A stretch of 35,779 nucleotides of DNA from Marinilabiliales bacterium (GTDB lineage: Bacteria > Bacteroidota > Bacteroidia > Bacteroidales > F082): positions 1 through 35,779 of the forward strand of contig PKTA01000158.1 of NCBI GenBank assembly GCA_002869365.1, given 5' to 3'. A program made the translations under genes and the position numbers. The stretch's first letter is position 1, and each line of letters opens with the position of its first letter. Below are positions 15,250 through 24,704 of this stretch, piece after piece. The notes beneath the pieces were generated by a model. The model did no database searches, was not told the DNA's origin, and saw nothing but the letters and a program-made list of their open reading frames with translations.

Positions 15250-16893
15250 TTATTTTTTAGTTTTAAATTCCAGTTCGTTTAGATGTTCCATCTTTTTACG
15301 TTCTAAAAATTCCTTAATTCCTTCCAGATGTACTTTCACTTGTTTATTACCAAACTCATAGCATTTACTGACCAAACCATCAAGGAAATCACGATCGTGA
15401 GAAACAACAATTAATGTACCATCGAAGTCGAGTAAAGCTTGTTTCAAAATATCTTTTGAGCGCATGTCGAGATGATTTGTAGGTTCGTCAAGGATTAGTA
15501 AATTAACTGGCTCAAGTAATAATTTTACCATAGCTAAACGAGTTCTCTCACCACCTGAAAGAATTTTTACTTTTTTGTCCCAGTCGTCACCTCCAAACAT
15601 AAATGCACCTAAAATATCCTTTATTTTAGTCCTGATGTCACCTTTAGCAATATCATCAATTGTTTGAAAAACACTAAGGCTTTCGTCGAGTAGAGATGCC
15701 TCATTTTGGGCAAAATAACCAACCAGGGTATTATGTCCTAACTTAAGGTTGCCCTCATGCTTAATTTGACCCATAATTGCTTTTACCAAGGTTGATTTAC
15801 CTTCACCATTTTTACCTACAAAAGCAATTTTTTCACCTCGCTGAATACTAAAATTTGCCTCTTTAAACACTAAATTATTATTGTATGATTTAGCAACATC
15901 TTCAGCAATTACAGGATAACTACCTGATCGTGGTGATGGAGGGAATTTCAATTTCAGATGCGAGATATCAATTTCGTCAACCTCAAGAATTTCTAACTTT
16001 TCAAGCATTTTTACTCTTGATTGCACTTGAAGTGTTTTTGAATAAGTCCCTTTAAATCTGTCAATAAATACTTGTGTATCAGCAATAAATTTCTTCTGTT
16101 CATCAAACGCCTTCTGTTGCTGGACTCTCCTGTCTCTTCTAAGTTCAAGATATTTACTATAATTTACTTTGTAATCGTAAATTTTTCCCATAGTTATTTC
16201 AATGGTACGTGTTGTAATATTGTCGACAAACGCACGGTCGTGAGAAATTATAATAACAGCCTTAGCACTATTTATTAAAAATTCTTCAAGCCATTGCACC
16301 GATTCAATATCGAGATGGTTAGTAGGCTCGTCAAGAAGTATTAAATCGGGATCTTGTAAAAGTATTTTTGCAAGTTCAATACGCATCCGCCATCCTCCAC
16401 TAAAATCGCTGGCTGGTCTTATAAAATCATTTCTTTCAAATCCAAGACCAAGGAGTATTTTTTCCACTTCGGCATCATAGTTAATTTCGCCCTGACTGTA
16501 AAGTTTTTCACTGAGATCAGAAACCTTTTCTATTATTTCGTAATATTCTGCCGACTCATAATCAGTTCTGGTAGTAAGTTGAGAATTTAATTCGTTCAAT
16601 TCTGTTTGCATATCTTGCATCTCACCAAAAGCCTGAGCTGCTTCCTGAAAAACTGTGCGGTCACTTTCGGCCATCATGTGCTGTGGCAAATAAGCTATAA
16701 CGGCATCCTTTGGAGCAGAAATTTTACCTCTGCTAGGACTCTGAACACCGGCAATTATCTTTAATAGTGTAGATTTTCCAGCACCATTTTTCCCCATAAG
16801 TGCAATACGGTCCTTCTCGTTTACAACAAATGAAATATCTTTAAAAAGTGTGGTACCTCCAAACTCAACTGCCAGTCCGTCAATAGAAATCAT
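15250..16893 (-). CDS. ABC-F family ATPase (ribosome-associated)
   Basis: 547 residues, no membrane segments, two ABC domains in tandem: first Walker A GKNGAGKST near residues 34-42, signature FSGGWRMRIEL, Walker B DLILLDEPTNHLD; second Walker A GKNGEGKST, signature LSGGERTRLAM, Walker B NLLILDEPTNHLD. The charged linker between them (about 240-310) is the P-site tRNA-interaction motif region. ABC-F proteins bind the ribosomal E site and act in translation or antibiotic protection; which role applies here is unknown. I chose the ATG at 16893 because the 15 codons before it are not family-like and the mature N-terminus MISIDGLAVEFG is typical. Converges with purM with an 18-base gap. Confidence 0.92.
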   Translation of the reverse strand: MISIDGLAVEFGGTTLFKDISFVVNEKDRIALMGKNGAGKSTLLKIIAGVQSPSRGKISAPKDAVIAYLPQHMMAESDRTVFQEAAQAFGEMQDMQTELNELNSQLTTRTDYESAEYYEIIEKVSDLSEKLYSQGEINYDAEVEKILLGLGFERNDFIRPASDFSGGWRMRIELAKILLQDPDLILLDEPTNHLDIESVQWLEEFLINSAKAVIIISHDRAFVDNITTRTIEITMGKIYDYKVNYSKYLELRRDRRVQQQKAFDEQKKFIADTQVFIDRFKGTYSKTLQVQSRVKMLEKLEILEVDEIDISHLKLKFPPSPRSGSYPVIAEDVAKSYNNNLVFKEANFSIQRGEKIAFVGKNGEGKSTLVKAIMGQIKHEGNLKLGHNTLVGYFAQNEASLLDESLSVFQTIDDIAKGDIRTKIKDILGAFMFGGDDWDKKVKILSGGERTRLAMVKLLLEPVNLLILDEPTNHLDMRSKDILKQALLDFDGTLIVVSHDRDFLDGLVSKCYEFGNKQVKVHLEGIKEFLERKKMEHLNELEFKTKK

Positions 16894-17213
16894 TAAAATA
16901 TATTTATGAAAATTAAGTCGGCGAAGATAAGCTTTCAATCACAATATGCTAATAGTATTTTTATAACTAATGATTCATATTAAATATAGCAAAGTGGATG
17001 GAGCAAACTTGCAATAGGAAGCGATGCTAGTAATCAGATATAATTAATATTTAAAACAATTTATTGCAGATAACCAAAGTGTTGTATGATTCAAACCTTA
17101 TGAATCAAAGCAATTAACAATCATTTCATATAATGGAATATTAAATTATTAATTGCCTTGAAACATTATTGGCTAAAAATACTAGAACAAAATATTGAAT
17201 TATTGAAGTTAAG
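16894..17213. other. 320-base gap with two adjacent AT-rich hairpins
   Basis: Lies 3' of the VIT/VWA gene and 5' of the ABC-F gene (both minus strand). No credible ORF. Two neighbouring inverted repeats: TGATTCA 17087-17093 with TGAATCA 17101-17107 (7-base loop), and a compound stem in which GCAATTAA 17110-17117 pairs with TTAATTGC 17149-17156 around an inner ATTTCAT 17123-17129 / ATGGAAT 17133-17139 stem. Neither is followed by a T-tract on either strand, so they are not standard terminators. They could be a leader element of the ABC-F gene or decayed sequence. Confidence 0.4.
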
Positions 17214-19292
17214 CTAGATTTTTACAATCTTTCCGGTTAAGGTTGTATTTCCAAATTGAATTGTGTAGAAATAATAACCTTTTGGCACAGGATTTCCTTT
17301 AATATCTTTACCATCCCACTTGCTTGAATAGTTACCTTTACCTGAAATATTTTCTTCTGACACCTTAATAACTCTTCCAAAGGCATCAAAAATACGTATT
17401 GTTGCTTTCTCGAAATTACTATAATTTACATTAAAGTGTAAGATAGTTTCCGATATAAATGGATTTGGAGATGCATAAGTATTATTGTCATTGGCTAGGG
17501 AGCTGCTGTTTTCATATTCAATGAAAGTTGTTCCTCCACCACCACCTCCGGTATATGATGTAAATGGGCTCATTACATTATAACAAATACTAATATCAAT
17601 AATTTCTTCTTTAATTTCTTCTGCTTCAGATGAACCTTCTTCATAAGTATGATATAATACAAACAAATTATCCATTTTTTTCTTTGCCCAAATTTTGGTT
17701 AGGAATTGATTGTTTGGAATAGTTGTGTCTGCCAGATTAACGTTATAATTATAAGTTATAGGCTGTCCAAAGGCTTCTCCACTAAGATTCACATTTATAT
17801 TAGTTGCTGAGTCGTATCTTCCAACCGCTATTAATTGTTGTCCAAGGTAAAGATTGTCAAGAGGATCTGGGAATATTTCACTTAATACGGGTGGTGTTAC
17901 ATCCATAGATGTGTTTATCAGAACAGGATTTCTAATTTTTCTATAGAATTTGGTAATTACTTCTTCTAACTCATTATTACCTAAAAACTCGCTTAACCCA
18001 TTATTTTGAGATGCAATTTGAGAAAGTAAATTTTCATTTGTAAAATCACCAATTCCAAATGTATGAATCTGGAGATTATTTACTTCATTAGTTGCTATCA
18101 AATCCTGTATATGGGTTAAAATGCCTTCTGTATCTGTAATTCCTGTTGTAGCTTCTCCATCAGTCAGAAAGATTATAATATTTGCAAGAGTAGTGTCATT
18201 AGACGCAAAATCAGGAATTGCAGTTGAAAATGCTCCTGATATATTTGTCATGCCGCCATCAATAATATTATCAATATAATCAAGGGCTGCAGATTGAGAT
18301 GATAAATCAAAGACAACATGATCCTCAAAAAGATTGGAAACATCTGAAGCAAAATCAACAATATTAAAATAATCACCTTCGTTTAGGTTCTCTACAATAT
18401 ATGTCGCTGCATCTCTTGCCTGAACTATCTTGGTTCCACTCATGCTTCCTGAACGGTCAATAATCAATGTAAATACCTTATCAATAACTTCCGATTGAGG
18501 ATCTGGTTCAACAATAAAAGTGAAAAAGCCATTTCCAAACTCATCGCAGTTAAATGCAGTATCCGTTATAAAGGTACTGTAAGAAAATAAGCCTAAATCA
18601 TCAGGGCTTAATTCATATTTAGCCTCATAATTTGTTGTGGCTGCAGTTTCGTATTCCGAATAATTGAAATTACCCACACTATCATTAAAAAATATGCTAT
18701 CCGGCTGATGACTCAGCATTTCTAAATTGGTAATAATACGTTGGGATTCGAGAGTAAAATTAATTTTTTGGTATTCCAATACTTCAGACTGTATTAATGA
18801 GTAATCGTTTGGATATTCAAAATTCACCTCGTAAAAGTCATAGGGAAGTAGTTGAACATAAGTTAATTCTATTATTAATGTGGAGTCGTTCCATATTGAA
18901 TCTTCCAGGGGGAAAAATAATGGAGTGTCTCCAAGAAACTCTTGTAGATTTACATTTCCGCCTCCTCCACCTGGTAGCGTTGTATCCTGAGGTGATGGTG
19001 AGATATTTGCAGAATACCATTCTCCGCCAAGTTTCCATCTCAAACCTATACCATTGGCATTTTCTGCCAAAGGAAATGCATATTTAATTTTTGTTTTTTC
19101 TCCGGTATTGTTTAAGAATTTTTGAGTAGCTGTTACAATTGCTATTTGATCGTAAACATTTACCTGTACATCAGAACTTATTAACTTAAAGTATTCACTG
19201 GTACTTGCATTTTTAATTGCAACTCCATTTGCATGGATGAGGTTAGTAGCGAAAATCGTAACTAGCAAGAGTAGAAATGATAATTTTTTCAT
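17214..19292 (-). CDS. Secreted VIT + von Willebrand factor A protein with T9SS type A sorting domain
   Basis: 692 residues. Signal peptide 1-21; VIT-like domain about 24-155; VWA domain about 271-455 with the metal-ion adhesion site D279-x-S281-x-S283 and a later FLTDGEATTG; C-terminal domain of about 85 residues (YASPNPF start, GRVIKV and NPVPKGYYFYTIQ) that matches T9SS type A sorting signals. VIT plus VWA is the architecture of inter-alpha-trypsin-inhibitor heavy chains; bacterial versions are usually surface proteins with unknown ligand. Two glycine runs are notable: five Gly at residues 108-112 inside the VIT region and six before the sorting domain. Expected to be exported by Sec and then across the outer membrane by T9SS. 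Confidence 0.88.
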   Translation of the reverse strand: MKKLSFLLLLVTIFATNLIHANGVAIKNASTSEYFKLISSDVQVNVYDQIAIVTATQKFLNNTGEKTKIKYAFPLAENANGIGLRWKLGGEWYSANISPSPQDTTLPGGGGGNVNLQEFLGDTPLFFPLEDSIWNDSTLIIELTYVQLLPYDFYEVNFEYPNDYSLIQSEVLEYQKINFTLESQRIITNLEMLSHQPDSIFFNDSVGNFNYSEYETAATTNYEAKYELSPDDLGLFSYSTFITDTAFNCDEFGNGFFTFIVEPDPQSEVIDKVFTLIIDRSGSMSGTKIVQARDAATYIVENLNEGDYFNIVDFASDVSNLFEDHVVFDLSSQSAALDYIDNIIDGGMTNISGAFSTAIPDFASNDTTLANIIIFLTDGEATTGITDTEGILTHIQDLIATNEVNNLQIHTFGIGDFTNENLLSQIASQNNGLSEFLGNNELEEVITKFYRKIRNPVLINTSMDVTPPVLSEIFPDPLDNLYLGQQLIAVGRYDSATNINVNLSGEAFGQPITYNYNVNLADTTIPNNQFLTKIWAKKKMDNLFVLYHTYEEGSSEAEEIKEEIIDISICYNVMSPFTSYTGGGGGGTTFIEYENSSSLANDNNTYASPNPFISETILHFNVNYSNFEKATIRIFDAFGRVIKVSEENISGKGNYSSKWDGKDIKGNPVPKGYYFYTIQFGNTTLTGKIVKI

Positions 19293-19486
19293 GGCGATAT
19301 AGTTTTAAAGGTTTTTATGCATAATTCTACTCATACTGGAAGGTATTGAGTTTTATTATGTTGTATATTTACATGACAGTTAAAATGTAAATTACCCTTA
19401 CTGGAATTTAAATATTCCTTAAAATAAATATTATTCGACTTTGAGTTTATTTTATAAATTGCAACTTAAATGACAATTGAAAAAAA

Positions 19487-20434
19487 ATGAAAATTTGGGA
19501 GTTTATATATTCGAAACTTAAAAAAGACATTGAAGTTGTCCTTATGATTGTTATCTCTTCAAAAGGTACCAGTCCTGGACATAATGGTTTTAAAATGGCT
19601 GTGGCCGATGATGGTAAGCTTCAGGGAAGCCTGGGAGGTGGCTTAACGGAATATGAAATGGTGGAACTGGCAAAAAAACAATTTAAAAAGCGAAACTATG
19701 TTTTCAAAAAAACACAGATAGATAATTCCCCTAATCTAAAAAACCCAGATGAAATATTGAATACCGGAAGTCAGCAAATTGCATTTTACCTTTTCGATAA
19801 AACCTATATGCCTTTAATTGAATCCATATCAAAGGCTACTACAGGAAAATTGGTTTTCAGTCATCAGGGAATACTCTTTAACCGGGAATTGGTTGCCACT
19901 AAACAATACGAAAGTAAAATAATTGACGATAAACAATGGACATTTACTGAACGAATTGGCTTTAGCCATTATCTCTATATTTTTGGAGGCGGCCATATTA
20001 GTGTTGAACTAAGTTTAATATTTAAAAGGCTCGGATTTCATATTACTGTTTTAGATGACAGAGATAAAACTCTTAATAGTTTTAAGCAGAATAATTACGC
20101 AAACTCCAGGAAAATAATATCCTATAAAAAGGCCTCAAAATATGTTCCTGGCGGAGATAATGTTTATGTCGTTATAATGACATTTGAGCATAAGAATGAT
20201 CATAAAGTTCTAAAACAAATGTTGAACAAAAACATTAAATATCTTGGGATGATGGGAAGTAAAAGTACTGTTGATTCTGTTTACAAAAAGCTTATTAAAA
20301 AAGGATATGATAAAGGCGACTTTGAAAAAGTGGATGCTCCCATCGGAATTAGCATAAACAGTAAAACAGCAACTGAAATAGCCATCAGCATAGCTGCAAA
20401 AATTATTCATGTAAAAAATTCTGAAAAAATTTAA
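19487..20434 (+). CDS. XdhC/CoxI family protein
   Basis: 315 residues. N-terminal XdhC_CoxI domain (about 10-65: VVISSKGTSPG and GSLGGGLTEYE), C-terminal Rossmann domain from about 160 (YIFGGGHISVELSLIFKRLG, GGGH at 167-170) with LGMMGSKSTVDSVYKKL and DAPIGISINSKTATEIAISIAAKI, all matching XdhC. XdhC proteins insert sulfurated molybdenum cofactor into xanthine-dehydrogenase-type enzymes. No molybdenum hydroxylase or Moco gene is in the window, and the Cys of the family's usual GGGC motif is Leu53, so function as a classical XdhC is doubtful. Its last four bases overlap the convergent rluD. Confidence 0.88.
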   Translation: MKIWEFIYSKLKKDIEVVLMIVISSKGTSPGHNGFKMAVADDGKLQGSLGGGLTEYEMVELAKKQFKKRNYVFKKTQIDNSPNLKNPDEILNTGSQQIAFYLFDKTYMPLIESISKATTGKLVFSHQGILFNRELVATKQYESKIIDDKQWTFTERIGFSHYLYIFGGGHISVELSLIFKRLGFHITVLDDRDKTLNSFKQNNYANSRKIISYKKASKYVPGGDNVYVVIMTFEHKNDHKVLKQMLNKNIKYLGMMGSKSTVDSVYKKLIKKGYDKGDFEKVDAPIGISINSKTATEIAISIAAKIIHVKNSEKI

Positions 20435-21474
20435 TCGACAAACAGATCTTTATGCTGAGCATAATTTTCCCACTTTTCTAGAACGAGTGTCATATCTTCA
20501 GGTAATTCCGATTCGAACCGAAGAGTTTTACCACTTGTTGGATGTACAAAGCCCAAAATATAGGCATGCAATGACTGACGTGGAATTATTTTAAAACAAT
20601 TTTGAATGAATTGTTTATATTTTGTAAATGTCGTGCCCTTAAGTATCTGATCCCCACCGTATTTCTCATCGTTAAACAATGGGTGTTTAATATGACTAAA
20701 GTGGGCTCTAATTTGGTGAGTTCGTCCTGTTTCCAGTTTACACTCAACAAGGCTAACATAACCAAAACGCTTTAATACTTTATAATGAGAAATCGCATGT
20801 TTGCCATATTCACCATTAGGGAAAACGGTCATTTTTCTTCGGTCTTTTAGGCTTCTGCCAATATGACCCTCTATAGAGCCTTCCTCTTCCTCAAAATCAC
20901 CCCATACCAAAGCCTGATATTTTCTTTCAATGCTATGGTCATAAAACTGTTTGCCAAGTTTTGTTTGAGCCATTTCATTTTTGGCGATAATTAACAATCC
21001 TGATGTATCCTTATCAATTCTGTGTACCAAATAACCAAAACCATTTTCAATATTTTGATTAGTTTTTTCGAAATAATACATTAGTCCGTTAAGCAAGGTA
21101 GAATCTTCGTTACCAAAGCCGGGATGTACAACTAAACCAGCCTGTTTGTCAATAATAATAACATCGTCGTCTTCAAATACAATGTTTAACTCCAGTTCCT
21201 GAGGGAAGATGTCTACTACCTTAGGGGGAGTTGACATTACCACAATTACAACATCACCGGGTTTAACCTTATAATTCGACTTAACAACTTTGTCATTTAC
21301 AAGTACATTCCCCGCTGTAGCAGCCTGTTGTACTTTATTACGAGAAGCGTTTTCGATTCTGCTCTGTAAAAACTTATCCACCCTTAGTGGCGATTGACGA
21401 GGGTCGGCAACAAATTTATAGTGTTCATATAATTCACCAGTATCTTCAGTACCGTCTATTTTTTCCTCAATCAT
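20431..21474 (-). CDS. rluD: RluA/RluD-family 23S rRNA pseudouridine synthase
   Basis: Converts specific uridines of large-subunit rRNA to pseudouridine. 347 residues: S4 RNA-binding domain about 28-90 (RVDKFLQSRI, NVLVNDKVVKSNYKV), then the catalytic domain with HRIDKDTSG at 151-159 (catalytic Asp154), TGRTHQIRAHFSHIKHPLFND and a C-terminal basic region. Normal length and intact. The start lies one base after the stop of the T9SS-cargo gene upstream, giving a tight minus-strand operon PASTA protein, cargo protein, RluD. RluD versus other RluA-family specificity is inferred from the S4 domain and similarity of motifs. Confidence 0.93.
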   Translation of the reverse strand: MIEEKIDGTEDTGELYEHYKFVADPRQSPLRVDKFLQSRIENASRNKVQQAATAGNVLVNDKVVKSNYKVKPGDVVIVVMSTPPKVVDIFPQELELNIVFEDDDVIIIDKQAGLVVHPGFGNEDSTLLNGLMYYFEKTNQNIENGFGYLVHRIDKDTSGLLIIAKNEMAQTKLGKQFYDHSIERKYQALVWGDFEEEEGSIEGHIGRSLKDRRKMTVFPNGEYGKHAISHYKVLKRFGYVSLVECKLETGRTHQIRAHFSHIKHPLFNDEKYGGDQILKGTTFTKYKQFIQNCFKIIPRQSLHAYILGFVHPTSGKTLRFESELPEDMTLVLEKWENYAQHKDLFVD

Positions 21475-21475
21475 A

Positions 21476-23617
21476 TTAGTTTTTTATGAGTTTTGAACTG
21501 AAAACACTTTTTCCGTCTGTAATTTTAACAATATAAATACCTCTTGATAAGTTGCTTATATTAAAACTTCCCTTAATTCCTTTTTGCCAAAAAACCTTAG
21601 AACCATAGATATTATAAATGCTAATTATTGCCTCCTCTGTATTGGAAACATTAGTAAGATCAAGACTGAATTTAGTTTGAGCCGGGTTTGGAAATAATTT
21701 AATGTTTGAAGTATGGGTTTTGTTCTCATCAGTTCCAAAAACATACTCACCACCTATGCTGCCAATAATTGGACGCATCATTAAACTACCTTCAAAACTA
21801 CTTTGAAACCAAACATCGTCAGCCGTATAAAAAAGATTGTTTGCACTGTTAGCATGTGTATCGAAACCAACATTTAGTGAACCTGATTCAAACTGTTCCC
21901 AACCAATGTAAAATGTTCCGCTTAAAACTTTGGGTTCATCAAACAAATAGGTATAAAATTTATATAGTCCATCATTCCATTTTGGTTCAAGGTTCTGCTG
22001 TCGGAGTACAATTTCTCCTGGTTTGCCATTATTATCCTGAAAAACAAGCAGGTCGAACGGAATTTCATTATTGTTGTTAAGTGTTTTGTTGAAATACATC
22101 TGAACACCATAAATAGTGTCGGGTGTGCTCAAATTAAATCTATATCCAACCATTGCTCCTGCATATTCATTGCCATAGCCTCTTTCTGGTGTGCCATCAT
22201 CATATGCATAATAATTATAAAATCCCTGACGATATATTATTGAGTCAACCAAAATGTTTGTCTCCGATGAATCGCTTATGTAGTGTTTAATGATGTAGGA
22301 TGCAGTATCTATATTAAAATCGAAGTTGAAAGGGTAAGTAGGAGGGCATGCATGTGCCGCGCCGCAGCCTGTTTCACAATTTTGAAATCCATAGGAATAG
22401 AAAGGTGGTAAGTTGCAACTTCCTCCATCATAATATGAACTGTAACTGCCATTTACCTGTTGCAAAGAATAAGAGTATTTTGTGTTGTGGCCAACCTTGT
22501 CAAGATTAGATATAAACATTTCAAAATCAGGCTTTAAGGTGTTGGTAGGTGCGTCTGCTCTATATTGCTTATAGGGCATTACCTCGTATTTCTTTAAGAA
22601 ACTTGGGGCCCTTTCTGAAAATACCAGTTTGCGATAAGTAGTATCCGAATTTTTTCTATCGTAATTTAAATAAACATAATCCAGATTCCACTGATCAACA
22701 TTACTTTTCCATGTGGGATGAACATCATCGGCTATACTTGCATAATTCCTGAATCTAAACTGGAAATCTTTAGTGAAAAATATTGTATCTGTAATAGGTA
22801 TCATTACCTGGAGAAAATCTCTGCCATAAGTTCCCTGAAATTGTGCCAACGACATTCCTTCTGTACTCCAAACTTTTTCCCAAACATATTCAGGTTTCAT
22901 AACAGAATCGCAAATAACTTTAACCCACTGATCACCAGCTGTTAATGTAGAATAATTTATTACGTATAAATTCTCATTACAACCTGGGGGCGACCATAAA
23001 GTATCTCCTGAGAATAAAGTATCTGTATTATAATAGTTTAAATAATATTCTACGTTAACATCTATTGAATCATAAAAAGCAAAAATCGTATCTCCTGTGG
23101 GATGGCTCAACTCAAGAACCAATGTGTCCCAGGCTTCAGGTTTTTCTCCTCTTCCCTGAGGCTGATAGTAAAAGCTAAGGTATATCGAATCGGCAGGACT
23201 TAACTTAACTGCAACTGGGTTGAAAACCGAATCTAGCCTTATGGGTTTAGAGGTAAGGAAATCAGCCTGAAATGGAATCCAGTCGGCATTAGAATATACC
23301 GCACCACTGCTGTCAAGAGCATCAAAGGTGGCAACTCCAATATTTGTTGGTCTGTAAGGAAAATCGCTGTTTATAAATACATCGTGATCTAACCATAAAT
23401 TTTCATCAGGAAAAATTTTAGATGTAGCGAAATCATCAAAAAAGGGGAGGAGGATAGGATTTACCTCTTCATTAGTATTTAGTCTTAAGTTCTCAATGGT
23501 TTTTTTACTTTCTTGTTTAACGGATTCATTAAATTCCAGTCCGCTGAGAACTTCCTGCGCATTTAAGTTGCTAATTATAAGCAATATTAATATAGTAAAA
23601 ACTAGTCTAATATTCAT
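21476..23617 (-). CDS. Secreted protein of unknown function with T9SS type A sorting domain
   Basis: 713 residues. Signal peptide 1-20 (…NLNAQ), a long region without a fold I can name, rich in Asp, Ser, Thr and aromatic residues as in beta-sandwich surface proteins, and a C-terminal sorting domain (KLFPNPAQTKFSLDL near 645, ISNLSRGIYIVKITDG near 690). A four-Cys patch lies near residues 400-424 (C-x12-C-x3-C-x5-C), suggesting a disulfide-bonded or metal-binding loop. The start overlaps the end of the PASTA gene by 11 bases and its stop is one base from the rluD start, so it is embedded in a conserved cell-wall/ribosome gene set. Function not known. Confidence 0.85.
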   Translation of the reverse strand: MNIRLVFTILILLIISNLNAQEVLSGLEFNESVKQESKKTIENLRLNTNEEVNPILLPFFDDFATSKIFPDENLWLDHDVFINSDFPYRPTNIGVATFDALDSSGAVYSNADWIPFQADFLTSKPIRLDSVFNPVAVKLSPADSIYLSFYYQPQGRGEKPEAWDTLVLELSHPTGDTIFAFYDSIDVNVEYYLNYYNTDTLFSGDTLWSPPGCNENLYVINYSTLTAGDQWVKVICDSVMKPEYVWEKVWSTEGMSLAQFQGTYGRDFLQVMIPITDTIFFTKDFQFRFRNYASIADDVHPTWKSNVDQWNLDYVYLNYDRKNSDTTYRKLVFSERAPSFLKKYEVMPYKQYRADAPTNTLKPDFEMFISNLDKVGHNTKYSYSLQQVNGSYSSYYDGGSCNLPPFYSYGFQNCETGCGAAHACPPTYPFNFDFNIDTASYIIKHYISDSSETNILVDSIIYRQGFYNYYAYDDGTPERGYGNEYAGAMVGYRFNLSTPDTIYGVQMYFNKTLNNNNEIPFDLLVFQDNNGKPGEIVLRQQNLEPKWNDGLYKFYTYLFDEPKVLSGTFYIGWEQFESGSLNVGFDTHANSANNLFYTADDVWFQSSFEGSLMMRPIIGSIGGEYVFGTDENKTHTSNIKLFPNPAQTKFSLDLTNVSNTEEAIISIYNIYGSKVFWQKGIKGSFNISNLSRGIYIVKITDGKSVFSSKLIKN

Positions 23618-24467
23618 CGTTCAATTTAATATTTTGATCCTTAAATGTTGAATCAATTTTGAGTGTATCGGTGGTAAATTTCAATAAATATTCATCAAAA
23701 TCAAAAGACTCATCCGATCGGTACCAAATATCAACTTTTGTTCCCAAATCCACAAGTTTTAAATCCAAAATACTTGGTTTTGTCTTGTATACTCTGGCAT
23801 GTGCTGTGTCTTCAATATCTGTAAAATACTCTTTTCCAACATTCAATGATGCATAATGTAATGAATTTAAAACAGCCTTAGGTTTCTTTGCAATTAACAA
23901 AGGCAGATTAACCTTTACATCCATTCTACCTTTTCCAACTGTTAAGTCGATGGAAGAGCCGGTATTTATTTCAGTTCCCTCTTCAATTATTTCATCATTT
24001 ATTGTTTGGTCGATTACTGCATTTCTTGCAAAATAATCCACATAATTTAATCTGCCAACTTTAAGTTTATTCATTTCCAGTGTAACTATCGCTTGCCTTA
24101 ATGATAGATTTCTTAAATTAGGCATAATCGTTTTTTCTGGTTGTTGAGCAACAACAGTTAGGTAAATATGCCTTCCCTGCTTAACTTTTGAGCCTGTTTT
24201 TGGATTTTGCATAACAATGGCCCCTTTTACATTATCCTTATCGAAAACAGAATCTATAACCAAAAGTTCAAAATATTCATCGTAGTGGTTTTCAATAAGT
24301 TGATCAACGGTTTTTCCGTAGAAATCAGGAACCAGATAAACCTTTCCATGTTGAGTATAATAGTCCAATGCTTTCATCACTCCCAGAAAAATTACAACTA
24401 TTAAAACTATAATTATCAGGAAGTGGATATAAAATTTCTTACGTCCAAGAAAATAAAAGAAACCCAT
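23607..24467 (-). CDS. Membrane-anchored PASTA-domain protein
   Basis: 286 residues: short cytoplasmic N-terminus, one membrane segment about 12-34, then three PASTA-type repeats outside the inner membrane (about 41-108 starting VYLVPDFYGKT, 112-178 starting TIMPNLRNLS, 183-248 starting KVNLPLLIAKK) and a 35-residue tail. PASTA modules bind peptidoglycan or its precursors; here there is no kinase or transpeptidase domain, which is the common Bacteroidota form. Divergent from ddl across a 237-base gap and upstream in the cargo/rluD operon, so a role in sensing or anchoring cell wall is plausible. Confidence 0.9.
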   Translation of the reverse strand: MGFFYFLGRKKFYIHFLIIIVLIVVIFLGVMKALDYYTQHGKVYLVPDFYGKTVDQLIENHYDEYFELLVIDSVFDKDNVKGAIVMQNPKTGSKVKQGRHIYLTVVAQQPEKTIMPNLRNLSLRQAIVTLEMNKLKVGRLNYVDYFARNAVIDQTINDEIIEEGTEINTGSSIDLTVGKGRMDVKVNLPLLIAKKPKAVLNSLHYASLNVGKEYFTDIEDTAHARVYKTKPSILDLKLVDLGTKVDIWYRSDESFDFDEYLLKFTTDTLKIDSTFKDQNIKLNDEY

Positions 24468-24639
24468 TGTTTACTAATTTATATATCCTTATTGAACAAG
24501 AAAAAGGACATAGATTGATAACTAATTTACTAACTAATTATTGTATTTTAGAAGCCACAAAGTTAAGAATTATTAGGTATTGAATAATTTTAAATTTTGG
24601 AATAAAAAATAACTTCTTAGAAGCTTGAAAATTTTAAAT

Positions 24640-24647
24640 TACTTTTG
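24640..24647 (+). promoter_or_regulatory. Possible -7 box (TACTTTTG) for ddl
   Basis: Fits TAnnTTTG and lies 57 bases before the ddl ATG, in the divergent gap 24468-24704. TTG at 24625-24627 is too close (12 bases) to be a usual -33 element. The gap has no other structure I can support. Confidence 0.4.
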
Positions 24648-24704
24648 AATTTTTAATACAATTAGTTGAATGAAAATTGATTCTTACGAAAATTTATCAA
24701 TAAA

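Noticed and set aside
16894-16938. Fifteen extra N-terminal codons of the ABC-F protein
   Set aside because: The upstream codons are unlike the family; the ATG at 16893 gives the standard N-terminus.
17087-17156. Rho-independent terminator for the VIT/VWA gene
   Set aside because: The stems are AT-rich and not followed by a T-tract on the minus strand.
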